Assembly: GCF_015704865.1 (NCBI RefSeq)
Contig: NZ_JADQTO010000019.1
Span: 124,001 to 188,000, forward strand
DNA length: 64,000 bases
Direction: 5' to 3'
Source: Actinoplanes aureus
GTDB lineage: Bacteria; Actinomycetota; Actinomycetes; Mycobacteriales; Micromonosporaceae
Shown here: positions 43,941 through 51,774 of the stretch, one piece after another
Position numbering within the stretch: position 1 is the first letter of the stretch
How the letters are laid out: each line of letters opens with the position of its first letter
Program-made: the position numbers and the translations under genes
The notes under the pieces: model-generated
The model's input: only the letters and a program-made list of their open reading frames with translations
The model's database searches: none
What the model was told of the DNA's origin: nothing

Positions 43941-44032
43941 TCATGTGAGCTCGCCCGACGTTCGCCGGCGGGTGCGGAGAACCGTCCGGCGTCGATATAG
44001 TTCCCCGGCTGGGCGGAGCTGGGAGCGTGCGG

Positions 44033-44740
44033 ATGCGGCAGGTGGCGGAACCGGTGGGGCGTACCTCGAAAAGGCGCACGCTGGTGTGGTCGTCAGTGCT
44101 CGCGTTGCTGCTGGTGGGTCTGGTCGGGGCCGCGAGTTATTTCTTCGTCCAGCTGACCGACATTCCGCCGTCGGCGGCGAAGCCGCCGGCGGGCCCGCCG
44201 CCGTCCTTTCCGGTGGAGGGCGGTGCGTCCGGGCCGCGGGCCGCCACCGATCCGGTACGCACGACGGACGACCTGGAGCTGGTCTGCGAGAACTGGTACT
44301 ACCCGGGTGCGCCGAAGTTCCGCGGCGCGGCGCCGCATCCGGTGCTGATCAGCGTCCGTGACCAGCTGGAGGTCACCTACCGGTCGGTCCGCACCCTGAA
44401 CCAGACGGCGTACGCGGGCTCGGCCGCCAAACGCAAGGCGTGGGCGCCCAAGCCCGCGCAGACCCAGTTGGTGGCCTGTCTCGATCTGGTCGGCGGCGGG
44501 CCGAAACTGCGGGACTGCAAGGTGGAGGACCCGGATCCGCTGGTACTTCCGATGAAGCAGGGCCGGTACCGGCTGACCGTCTACGAGGTGGCCACCCGCG
44601 AGAAGGTGGCCGAGTCGAACCTGATCGGCAAGGACGAGTCCTGCCCGTGGGTGGCGATGACCGGTCCGGACCGGACCCTGCACAGCACGGTCGACGACGA
44701 CCAGCTCTACCGCGTCCTGCGCAAGCGGGTGGAGGGCTAG
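44033..44740 (+). CDS. Membrane-anchored protein of unknown function
   Basis: A 235-residue protein with a basic N-terminus, one membrane helix (about 18-42, VLALLLVGLVGAASYFFVQL), a proline-rich linker and an extracytoplasmic domain of about 170 residues. That domain holds four cysteines (LVCENWYY, VACLDL, LRDCKV, ESCPWV) that may form disulfides. ATG at 44033 sits at the right distance from GGGAG, unlike GTG 44027. No family is recognised. It ends tail-to-tail with the microprotein gene. Confidence 0.75.
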   Translation: MRQVAEPVGRTSKRRTLVWSSVLALLLVGLVGAASYFFVQLTDIPPSAAKPPAGPPPSFPVEGGASGPRAATDPVRTTDDLELVCENWYYPGAPKFRGAAPHPVLISVRDQLEVTYRSVRTLNQTAYAGSAAKRKAWAPKPAQTQLVACLDLVGGGPKLRDCKVEDPDPLVLPMKQGRYRLTVYEVATREKVAESNLIGKDESCPWVAMTGPDRTLHSTVDDDQLYRVLRKRVEG

Positions 44741-44973
44741 GCCCAGCCGAGGAAGCGCTCGTAGAGGTCGGCCGGTGGCCCGCCGGCGCCGGCCGCCCAG
44801 TCGTCGATCGCCTCGACCATGCACGAACCGAGGTAGACCGAGAGGCCGTGCGGGAAGTCCCGGTACTGCTCGGCGAGCTCCACTTTCGCGGTCGCGCACG
44901 GCCATGGCCGGCCGCAGACCCGGCAGTCCCACGACGGTCGGTGGCCGACGTGTTCGGTCCGCGGCACCAGCAT
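44737..44973 (-). CDS. His/Cys microprotein (copy 2)
   Basis: A 78-residue paralogue of the protein at 35614-35865. It begins MLVPRTEH and continues RPSWDCRVCGRPWPCA. His8, Cys17, Cys20 and Cys26 occupy exactly the same positions as in copy 1. The C-terminal half is also related (ADLYERFLGWA against SDLHDRILGWV). It is divergent from an HTH-DUF5753 gene, as copy 1 is. A single metal site is likely; the function is unknown. Confidence 0.8.
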   Translation of the reverse strand: MLVPRTEHVGHRPSWDCRVCGRPWPCATAKVELAEQYRDFPHGLSVYLGSCMVEAIDDWAAGAGGPPADLYERFLGWA

Positions 44974-45010
44974 TCAACCCTCACTTTGAGCGATTCGGCG
45001 GCTACACATT

Positions 45011-45075
45011 GGAGCGTCGCCTGGCTTACGCTCCACCTCAAGCGGGATCGGTGAGAATCCCGGAACTGGATTCTC
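45011..45075. promoter_or_regulatory. Inverted repeats in the divergent microprotein/regulator promoter (copy 2)
   Basis: GGAGCGT-N10-ACGCTCC (45011-45034) and GAGAATCC-N7-GGATTCTC (45053-45075) are perfect inverted repeats in the 167-base region between the microprotein and regulator genes. They are plausible operators but share no obvious sequence with the element of copy 1. Confidence 0.4.
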
Positions 45076-45140
45076 GCCGTCTCGCCCGGGGCGATCGGAT
45101 CGTCTCGTTCGATACACCGCGGACCTTGGGGAGCGAATTG

Positions 45141-46070
45141 ATGACCGAGACCGGGTCGACCGTGCCGCGCCGGCAGGTCGGCCGGCTGCTGCGCCAGTTG
45201 CGCGAGCAGGCCGGCATCTCGCTGATGGCCGCGGCGAGCGAGCTGGAGTTCTCCCGCGCCCGGATGTATCGCATCGAGAACGGCGAGGTTCCGGTGCGCA
45301 AGCACGACGTCATCGCGATGTGCTCGGTCTACGCCGCGCCCGGCCACATGACCGAGGTGCTGATCGGCCTGGCCCAGGAGTCGAAGGCGAAGGGCTGGTG
45401 GCATGCGTACGGTGATGTCGTCCCCGCCTGGTTCGAGCTCTACGTCGGCATGGAGCAGGCCGCGAGCCGGCTGCGCTCGTTCGCCCCGAGCGTGATCCCC
45501 GGCCTGCTGCAGAGCCGGGAGTACGCGGAGTGCGTCTTCCGCCGGTGGCACGGCGACGACGAGGCCGCGGTGGAGAACGCCGTGGCCGTACGCCTGGAGC
45601 GCCAGTCGTTGCTCAGCCGGCGCCGCCCGGAGGCCCCGCGGCTTGACGTGATCATCGACGAGGGGGTGCTGCATCGCGCCATTCCCGACCGGCTCGGCAT
45701 GCAGAAGCAGCTGGCGTACCTGGTCAACGCCTCGACCCGGCCCAACATCAGCGTCCGGGTGATCCCGTTCGCCGCCGGGCCGCACAAGGCCGCCAGTTCC
45801 GGCCAGTTCACGGTTCTCGAGTTCCCCGCCGTCGGTACCGCCTCTCCGGAGCCCACGACCATCTACTGCGAGAACCTCACCGGTGCTCTGTACCTGGATA
45901 AGCTCAAGGAGGTGGAGACGTACCAGTCGATCTGGGCCGAACTCGAGACGACCGCGCTCAGCCAGTCCGACTCCGACGATCTGATCGCCGCGATCATCGA
46001 ACAGAGCGACGGCCGAGAGGAGACCGATGGCAGACCTGACCGGTGCCATCTGGCACAAGAGCACTCGTAG
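45141..46070 (+). CDS. HTH-DUF5753 regulator (copy 2)
   Basis: A 309-residue WhiJ-like regulator with an XRE HTH (GRLLRQLREQAGISLMAAAS, about 15-70) and a DUF5753 domain (VIPGLLQSREYAECVF, RVIPFAAGPHKAASSGQF). ATG at 45141 follows GGGGAGC; the longer open frame upstream covers the divergent promoter and is rejected. Its end overlaps the DUF397 gene by 44 bases. With the divergent microprotein it repeats the layout seen at 33576-35865. Confidence 0.9.
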   Translation: MTETGSTVPRRQVGRLLRQLREQAGISLMAAASELEFSRARMYRIENGEVPVRKHDVIAMCSVYAAPGHMTEVLIGLAQESKAKGWWHAYGDVVPAWFELYVGMEQAASRLRSFAPSVIPGLLQSREYAECVFRRWHGDDEAAVENAVAVRLERQSLLSRRRPEAPRLDVIIDEGVLHRAIPDRLGMQKQLAYLVNASTRPNISVRVIPFAAGPHKAASSGQFTVLEFPAVGTASPEPTTIYCENLTGALYLDKLKEVETYQSIWAELETTALSQSDSDDLIAAIIEQSDGREETDGRPDRCHLAQEHS

Positions 46071-46233
46071 CGGCGGCAACGGGGGCGACTGTGTCGAGGT
46101 GGCCGCCAACCTTCCCGGCATCGTCGCGGTCCGTGACACCAAGGACCCGGATGGCGCCACCCTGGTGTTCACCCACGCCGAGTGGAAGGCGTTCCTGGCG
46201 GGCGTTCGTGACGGCGAGTTCGACCTGGCGTGA
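46027..46233 (+). CDS. DUF397 protein
   Basis: A 68-residue protein with the DUF397 signature (AIWHKSTRSGGNGGDCVEVA, VAVRDTKDPDGATLVF). DUF397 genes in actinomycetes usually follow HTH-DUF5753 genes and are thought to modulate them. The 44-base overlap with the regulator gene supports a joint role. A small hairpin starts at the last base of its stop codon. Confidence 0.9.
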   Translation: MADLTGAIWHKSTRSGGNGGDCVEVAANLPGIVAVRDTKDPDGATLVFTHAEWKAFLAGVRDGEFDLA

Positions 46234-46251
46234 GGCCGCCGCCCGCGGCCT
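46233..46251 (+). terminator. Short hairpin after the DUF397 gene
   Basis: AGGCCGC and GCGGCCT form a 7-bp stem with loop CGCCC, beginning at the stop codon. It is a modest terminator. Confidence 0.5.
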
Positions 46252-46366
46252 TATGACTCGGTGTGCCGGTCCTTAAGGAATCCTTTCCCCGGCGGATCTC
46301 GGCGCGGCGCTCGCGCATAGTGAGGTGGCGCCGTTCCCCTGTCCGAGTCACCGAGGTGAATTCCCC

Positions 46367-47077
46367 GTGCCCTTCTCCGCGGCCCGTGTCCGTTACACCC
46401 TGGTGGCGGGCTCGGCGGCAGTGGTGATGGGTGCCGCCTTCATGGTGGCCGGCCTGGCGCAAGGGTCCACCGAATCCCCTGCCCCCACATCGGTGGATGC
46501 CCCGCTCGCCGCCGCCGCATCCCCCGGCGGCGCGGGCGAGGCAGAGCCGACACCGTCCCCTTCCCGTTCCCCCTCGGCCAAGGCCAAGAAGCCGGCTCCG
46601 GCCAGCCCGAGCAGCAGCCGGAAGAAGAAGTCCACGACCAGAGCGCAGGCGACGTCCGGAACCGTGGTCGAGCAGGTCCTCGCGCACATCAACGAGGCGC
46701 GGGTGGCCGAGGGCCGCCGGGCGCTGATCCTGGACACCAAGCTTTCCAAGGCCGCCGCCTTGCACAACCGGGTGATGATCGGCGGCTGCGGGCTGTCGCA
46801 CCAGTGCTCCGGCGAGTCCGGCCTCGGCGACCGGTTCAGCGCGCAGGGCGTGAAATGGAGCTCGGCCGGCGAGAACATCGGTTACGGCTCGAGCGGCGGC
46901 AGCGACGCCGCGATGGTGAAGGCGGCCAACGGCCTGACCGACGCCATGCTCGCCGAAGTGCCACCGGACGACGGCCACCGCAAGAACCTGCTGAACTCCA
47001 GCTTCAAGCGGATCGGCCTCAGCGTCGTCCGGGACGGCAAGGGCGTCACCTGGATGACCCAGGACTTCGTCGGCTAG
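46367..47077 (+). CDS. Secreted or anchored CAP-domain protein
   Basis: A 236-residue protein with an N-terminal signal/anchor helix (YTLVAGSAAVVMGAAFMVAG), a Ser/Pro/Lys-rich linker of about 65 residues and a CAP/SCP1-like domain (VLAHINEARVAEGRRAL, WSSAGENIGYG, DDGHRKNLLNSSFKRIGL). CAP proteins act outside the cell with varied roles. GTG at 46367 is chosen because GAGGTGA lies seven bases upstream. Confidence 0.88.
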   Translation: MPFSAARVRYTLVAGSAAVVMGAAFMVAGLAQGSTESPAPTSVDAPLAAAASPGGAGEAEPTPSPSRSPSAKAKKPAPASPSSSRKKKSTTRAQATSGTVVEQVLAHINEARVAEGRRALILDTKLSKAAALHNRVMIGGCGLSHQCSGESGLGDRFSAQGVKWSSAGENIGYGSSGGSDAAMVKAANGLTDAMLAEVPPDDGHRKNLLNSSFKRIGLSVVRDGKGVTWMTQDFVG

Positions 47078-47101
47078 CAGCCGCAATGATAAAAATGCCC
47101 G

Positions 47102-47695
47102 GTGACCGAGCGGCGTTCCGCGCACCGGCGGACCGAGGTGCTCTCGGCCGCTGGTGAGGTGGTTGCCGCCCGCGGCGCGGACGGGACCCGCTTCACCGAC
47201 GTGACGGCCGCGACCGGCGTGGGCGTCTCCACGCTCCAGTACTACTTCGGCACCCGCGAGGACATGCTGATCGCCGTCTTCCGGCACGCCGCGCAGCGCG
47301 ATTTCGACATCGTCGGCGAGCGCCTGGCGGCGCTCACCGATCCGTGGGAACGGCTGCTCGTCATCGCCGGCCATCTGACCGGCGCGGTCGGCAGTGAGAC
47401 AGCCTGGCGGCTGTGGGTGGAGAGCTGGCGCTGGGCGTTGCGGGATTCCGGGGTACGCGCGGACGTGCTCGGCGACTACCGCCGGTGGCACGAGCTGATC
47501 GCCGCGGAGATCACCGCCGGCGGGTTCGGCGGTACGGCCCCGCCGATGGACACCGCCCGGCTGATTCTCGCGTTGATCGACGGGCTGGCGCTGCCGGTGG
47601 CGCTCGGCGACCCGGGACTGGCCCGGGCCGCCGCACGGGATCTGCTCGCCGACGGCCTGGCCCGGCTACTCGGACGTCGTACCCCGCCCCTGTAG
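47102..47695 (+). CDS. TetR-family regulator
   Basis: A 197-residue TetR regulator with the N-terminal HTH (FTDVTAATGVGVSTLQYYFG) and a BetI-like C-terminal half. No ribosome site precedes the GTG, and an A-rich -10-like GATAAAAAT lies just upstream, so the mRNA may be leaderless. It runs convergently into the agmatinase gene with a 30-base overlap. It could bind the palindrome at 48745-48760, which is inference. Confidence 0.85.
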   Translation: MTERRSAHRRTEVLSAAGEVVAARGADGTRFTDVTAATGVGVSTLQYYFGTREDMLIAVFRHAAQRDFDIVGERLAALTDPWERLLVIAGHLTGAVGSETAWRLWVESWRWALRDSGVRADVLGDYRRWHELIAAEITAGGFGGTAPPMDTARLILALIDGLALPVALGDPGLARAAARDLLADGLARLLGRRTPPL

Positions 47696-48694
47696 TAGCG
47701 GCGTCGAGCGCCGCCACCGCGGCCCGTCGCCGTCCTTGCGCCGGCGGGCCATCCCGGAGAGCGCTTCGAGGACCACCCGGTTGCCGAGCATGGCGGTGAT
47801 CTCGGCGTGGTCGAACGGCGGCGACACCTCGACGATGTCCATGCCGACCACCGGCAGTTCGTGGCAGATCCGCGAGACGCTGTCGAGCAGCTGCCGGGCG
47901 GTGAAGCCGCCCGGCTCCGGGGTGCCGGTGCCGGGTGCGTGGCCGGGGTCGCAGACGTCGATGTCGACCGAGAGGAAGACCCCGTCGCAGCCGTCCAGGG
48001 CGATCTCGAACGCGCTGTCGAGGACCGCGTCCAGGCCGCGCTCGACGATCTCGCTCATGTGGAACGAGTTCATCCGCTGGTCGGCCATCCAGTCCAGCAC
48101 GTCCGGGCCGGGCCAGTAGCCACGCAGGCCGAGCTGGAGGAACCGGTCACCGCGGACCGCGCCGGACTCGATGAGCCGGCGCATCGGCTGGCCGTGGCCG
48201 TAGAGCGAGCCGAACTCGATGTCGCCGGTGTCGGCGTGCGCGTCGAAGTGAATGACCGAGATCCGGCCCTTGCCGTGGGTACGCGACACCCCGGTGACGT
48301 CCGGCCAGGTGACGGTGTGGTCGCCGCCGAGGATCAGCGGGATCGCCCCGTGACCGGAGATGAACGCCACGGCGTCCTCGATGGTCCGGCAGCTGCGCTC
48401 GATCTCCCCACTGAACACCTCGAGGTCGCCGGCGTCCTTGACGGTGAGGTCGGCCCCGAGCGCGTCGACGCGCATCGCCAGGTGTGGCCGGGAACTGTCG
48501 TGGGCGAGGTAGTCGGTCCCCCGGATCACCTGCGGGCCGAACCGGGCGCCGGGGCGGTGGGAGGTACCGCCGTCGAACGGGGCACCGATGATCACGACGT
48601 CGGCGTCGGCGTACGTCTGCGGTTCCTGCCAGTCACAGGCCGGAACACCGAGGAACGTGTAGTCCGGTCCGAACATCGGTCCATATCGGGTCAT
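47666..48694 (-). CDS. speB: Agmatinase / guanidino-acid ureohydrolase
   Basis: A manganese ureohydrolase of 342 residues that releases urea from agmatine or a related guanidino compound. The metal motifs are GGDHTVTW, FDAHADTG and SVDIDVCDP, all intact. ATG at 48694 is best placed after GGAAGGA; ATG at 48703 is close behind that site and less likely. Guanidinobutyrase or proclavaminate amidinohydrolase activity cannot be excluded. A perfect 16-bp palindrome lies 51 bases upstream. Confidence 0.85.
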   Translation of the reverse strand: MTRYGPMFGPDYTFLGVPACDWQEPQTYADADVVIIGAPFDGGTSHRPGARFGPQVIRGTDYLAHDSSRPHLAMRVDALGADLTVKDAGDLEVFSGEIERSCRTIEDAVAFISGHGAIPLILGGDHTVTWPDVTGVSRTHGKGRISVIHFDAHADTGDIEFGSLYGHGQPMRRLIESGAVRGDRFLQLGLRGYWPGPDVLDWMADQRMNSFHMSEIVERGLDAVLDSAFEIALDGCDGVFLSVDIDVCDPGHAPGTGTPEPGGFTARQLLDSVSRICHELPVVGMDIVEVSPPFDHAEITAMLGNRVVLEALSGMARRRKDGDGPRWRRSTPLLQGRGTTSE

Positions 48695-48744
48695 GCTCGT
48701 CATCCTTCCCGGCTTGCGGGGCCGGGGTGGACTGTATCGTCGTA

Positions 48745-48760
48745 CTGTACGGCCGTACAG
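48745..48760. promoter_or_regulatory. Perfect 16-bp palindrome between agmatinase and PemK-like gene
   Basis: CTGTACGGCCGTACAG is fully symmetric and lies in the divergent promoter region, 51 bases before the agmatinase start and 27 before the PemK-like start. Its form is typical of TetR- or GntR-type operators. Confidence 0.7.
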
Positions 48761-48786
48761 CAAGATCCGGCCTGTAGGGTGCGGCG

Positions 48787-49278
48787 GTGTTCGAAATCGT
48801 GACCTCGTTCCTCCGGCGCCTGGCGGGTGCGCCGGACCGGCTTCCGGTGATCGAGCAGGACGCCGGCGTCCAGCCCGAGACCGTGCCGGCTCAGTCCGCG
48901 ACGAGGCGGCCGGCCCGGCATCTCGCGTACGACCCCAACCTGGACGGTGACGCCGACCCGGGCGAGATCGTCTGGACCTGGGTGCCCTACGAGGACGACC
49001 CCGCCCGGGGCAAGGACCGTCCCGTCCTGGTGGTCGGCCGCGACGGGCGTACGCTGCTCGGCCTGATGCTTTCCAGCCAGAACGACCGCGACGGCCAGCG
49101 GCACTGGCTGGCTCTCGGCCCCGGCGACTGGGACCGGTCCGCCCGTCCCAGCTGGATCCGCCTGGATAGGGTGGTCGAGGTCGAGGAGGACGGCATCCGG
49201 CGCGAGGGCGCGATCTTGGACCGGACCCGCTTCGACCGGGTGGCGACGATCCTGCGCCGCGACTACGGCTGGCCGTGA
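48787..49278 (+). CDS. PemK/MazF-family protein without adjacent antitoxin
   Basis: A 163-residue protein whose C-terminal 105 residues match the PemK/MazF fold (PGEIVWTWVPYEDDPARGKD, RPVLVVGR, LRRDYGW). The N-terminal 50 residues are a poorly conserved extension. Classical MazF toxins are about 110 residues and sit after a small antitoxin gene; none is visible here. It may be a domesticated member rather than an active toxin. Confidence 0.72.
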   Translation: MFEIVTSFLRRLAGAPDRLPVIEQDAGVQPETVPAQSATRRPARHLAYDPNLDGDADPGEIVWTWVPYEDDPARGKDRPVLVVGRDGRTLLGLMLSSQNDRDGQRHWLALGPGDWDRSARPSWIRLDRVVEVEEDGIRREGAILDRTRFDRVATILRRDYGWP

Positions 49279-49353
49279 CCCGCGTCTCCCGACCCGCCCA
49301 GGGAATGGGCGTAACCGGACAGTCCTCGGCGTACGCCGGATAGCGTTGCGGAC

Positions 49354-49926
49354 ATGGATGTGGACGTCATGGCCGGGTTCGGTGGCAAACAGGCCTGGCT
49401 CGCCGTCGCCGGCGGCGAGCCGGACGCCGTTCTGCAGGCGCTCGGCCTGCGTGATCTCGGCTCGGTGTCCTGGCGGGACGGCCTGGACCTGGCGCACCTC
49501 ACCGACGACCGGGTGGCGATCACCCCACCGCTGCCCGGCGCCCGGGACACCCGCTGGCTGCTCGCGGTCGGTCGCCGGTTGATGCAGACCCCGCCGGACG
49601 TGGTCGCGCTTTCCGCGGAGCTGGGCACCGAGGTGCAATACTTCGCCACGCATCGAGTCACCGAGCTGCATCGATGGCAGCGGGCGGCTCGCGGTGACCT
49701 GGTCCGCGCCTTCGGGTATGTGGGACAGACCGGTGAGGTCACGTCGTGGTTCGGCGAGCCCGACCCGGCGGAACGCGACGCCGGGCTGCCCGACGAGCTC
49801 GACCCGGAGGCCACCGTGCTGGTCGCCGAGCGGGACGTGTTCCGGGTGGCCGGTGCCTGGAGCATCGACCCGACCACGTTGACCGGAATACCGCCCGGCC
49901 CGCTGCGGATGGGCGCGGCCGACTAG
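49354..49926 (+). CDS. Hypothetical protein, 190 residues
   Basis: No family is recognised. The protein is soluble and acidic, with KQAWLAVAGGEPDAVLQAL near the start and EVQYFATHRVTELHRWQRAA in the middle. The latter style resembles proteins that report on tyrosine/aromatic surfaces in actinomycete immunity-like families, but this is not enough for a call. No ribosome site is seen; TAGCGT 11 bases before the ATG could be a -10 of a leaderless mRNA. Confidence 0.65.
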   Translation: MDVDVMAGFGGKQAWLAVAGGEPDAVLQALGLRDLGSVSWRDGLDLAHLTDDRVAITPPLPGARDTRWLLAVGRRLMQTPPDVVALSAELGTEVQYFATHRVTELHRWQRAARGDLVRAFGYVGQTGEVTSWFGEPDPAERDAGLPDELDPEATVLVAERDVFRVAGAWSIDPTTLTGIPPGPLRMGAAD

Positions 49927-49942
49927 CCATTTCGGAGGCCAC

Positions 49943-50593
49943 ATGCGCAAGTACGTGATCATGGGCGTGCAGGGCAGCGGCAAGGGCACCCAGAGCCAGA
50001 TGCTGCGCGACGACCTCGACCTGGTGCACATCAGCGTCGGCGACATCTTCCGCTGGCACGTCCGCAACCACACCAAGATCGGCGCACAGGTCCGCCGGAT
50101 CATGGCGGCCGGCGATCTGGTCGGCGACGACCTGGTGGAGGACGTGGTCCGCCGCCGCCTCGACGACCACGACTGGAACTTCGGTTTCATCATCGACGGC
50201 TTCCCGCGCAACGGCCGGCAGGCCGAGTTCTTCATGGAGAGCTACGACATCGACGCGGTCATCCACCTGCAGCTGACCGACGAAGAGGTACGCCGGCGCG
50301 TGCTCAGCCGCCGCCTCTGCCCGAACTGCGGCATGGACTACAACCTGATCGCCGACCGGCCCGAGGAGGAGGGCCGCTGCGACATCTGCGGCCACGAGCT
50401 GGTCACCCGGGCCGACGACACTCCCGAGGCGCTCGAGGCCCGGCTGCGCGACTACCACGAGAAGACCCGCCCGGTGCTGGAGCTGTTCCGGCGCAAGGAG
50501 GTCGTGCACGACGTCGACGGCCGCCCGCCGCTGGAAGAGGTCCAGCAGGCGATCCGCAAGACCCTCGGCCTACCGGCCTACCGCACCCGGTAG
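49943..50593 (+). CDS. adk: Adenylate kinase with zinc-binding LID
   Basis: It converts AMP and ATP into two ADP. The 216-residue protein has the P-loop GVQGSGKGT (8-16), IDGFPRN and a long LID with Cys126-x2-Cys129-x16-Cys146-x2-Cys149, a structural zinc site like that of Bacillus adenylate kinases. The usual actinobacterial enzyme is encoded beside secY and, for example in mycobacteria, has a short LID. This copy is therefore probably a second, divergent kinase. Its stop is two bases before the sensor kinase GTG. Confidence 0.88.
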   Translation: MRKYVIMGVQGSGKGTQSQMLRDDLDLVHISVGDIFRWHVRNHTKIGAQVRRIMAAGDLVGDDLVEDVVRRRLDDHDWNFGFIIDGFPRNGRQAEFFMESYDIDAVIHLQLTDEEVRRRVLSRRLCPNCGMDYNLIADRPEEEGRCDICGHELVTRADDTPEALEARLRDYHEKTRPVLELFRRKEVVHDVDGRPPLEEVQQAIRKTLGLPAYRTR

Positions 50594-50595
50594 CC

Positions 50596-51774
50596 GTGCC
50601 GATCACCCGGCGGGACGTGCTGCTCGTCGCGGCCCTGCTGGCCGTCGACGTGCTGGTGCCGGCCCTCGGCGGCGACGGCTGGCCGGGCCCGGCCGGTTGG
50701 GCGCTGTTGGTCGCCGGGGCCGCGCCGCTGGCCGTACGCGACCGGTTTCCAGCGGCCGCGCTCGCGGTGAGCGGCGCGGCGGCGGTCGCCTACTACACGT
50801 CGGGCTTTCCCGACACGCCGATGGCGCTCGGCTTCGTCATCGCCCTGTACACGGTCGCCCGCGATCGCAGCAGGATAATGACCGCCGCTGGTGCGCTCGC
50901 CCTGCTGGCGGCCTTTCCCGCCGTCTCCCTGATCCGGGAGGGCCCGGCCGGTGTGCGCGTGGACGAGATCGCCGGGGTCGGCGCGATCCTGCTGGCCGCG
51001 GTCGCGGCGGGCGAGGTGGCGCGGACCCGGCGGGTACGGGTACGGCTCGCCGAGGAACGAGCCGCGGAGGCCGAGGCCGGGCGGGTGGCCGAAGGTGCCC
51101 GGCGAGCGGCCGAGGAGCGGCTGCGGATCGCCCGGGAACTGCACGACGTGCTGGCTCACCAGATCTCGCTGATCAGCGTGCAGGCCGGGGCGGCACTGCA
51201 CCGCCGGGACGCGGAGCAGGCGTTCTCCGCCCTGACCGCGATCCGGGCGGCGAGCAAGGACGCCCTGCGGGAGATGCGCGAGGTTCTGGGCGTGCTGCGC
51301 GGGGCGGACGCCTCCTTGGCCCGCCTGCCGGAGCTCGTGGCGCAGACCCGGTCCGCCGGCCTGGCGGTGGAGCTGACCGGGGAGCCGCCGGCGCTGCCGC
51401 CGGCGGCGGACGCGGCGGCGTACCGGATCGTGCAGGAGGCGCTGACCAACGCGATGCGGCACTCCGGCGCCCGCCGCGTCCGCATCGACGTACGGGAGAA
51501 CGGTGACGACGTGGTGATCACCATCGTGGACGACGGATCCGGCCGCCCGCGCGGCCCGGCAAGCGTGGACGACGGATCTGGCCGCCGGCGCCGCCCGGCA
51601 AGCGCGGACGACGGATCTGGCCGCCCGGCCGGCCCGGAGACCGTGGACGACGGGAACGGGCTGCGCGGGATGGCCGAGCGGGCCGCCGCGGTGGGCGGCA
51701 GCGTGACCACCGGCTCCGGCCCGGACGGCGGCTTCCGGGTCGAGGCGCGCCTGCCGAGGACGGCTCCCGCATGA
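50596..51774 (+). CDS. NarL-type sensor histidine kinase with repeat-expanded ATP lid
   Basis: A 392-residue HisKA_3 kinase. Four or five membrane helices fill residues 5-150, the phosphoacceptor is His183 in ARELHDVLAHQ, and an HATPase domain follows (EALTNAMRHSGARRV, N box). Between the DDG of the G1 region and NGLRGM, three copies of a 13-residue repeat (VDDGSGRPRGPAS and variants) are inserted, coded by a 39-bp tandem repeat. Its stop overlaps the regulator ATG (ATGA), so the pair acts together. The signal is unknown. Confidence 0.9.
   Translation: MPITRRDVLLVAALLAVDVLVPALGGDGWPGPAGWALLVAGAAPLAVRDRFPAAALAVSGAAAVAYYTSGFPDTPMALGFVIALYTVARDRSRIMTAAGALALLAAFPAVSLIREGPAGVRVDEIAGVGAILLAAVAAGEVARTRRVRVRLAEERAAEAEAGRVAEGARRAAEERLRIARELHDVLAHQISLISVQAGAALHRRDAEQAFSALTAIRAASKDALREMREVLGVLRGADASLARLPELVAQTRSAGLAVELTGEPPALPPAADAAAYRIVQEALTNAMRHSGARRVRIDVRENGDDVVITIVDDGSGRPRGPASVDDGSGRRRRPASADDGSGRPAGPETVDDGNGLRGMAERAAAVGGSVTTGSGPDGGFRVEARLPRTAPA
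51526..51657 (+). repeat. 39-bp tandem repeat inside the kinase gene
   Basis: Three full units (51526-51564, 51565-51603, 51604-51642) and a 15-base partial unit (51643-51657) each start with GTGGACGACGG or GCGGACGACGG. The period is a multiple of three, so the frame is kept. Units 1 and 2 both end in CCCGGCAAGC; unit 3 is more diverged. Confidence 0.93.

Noticed and set aside
46271..46285. CCTTAAGGAATCCTT symmetric element before the CAP gene
   Set aside because: The arms are only 4-5 bases, and no regulator or second copy supports a function.
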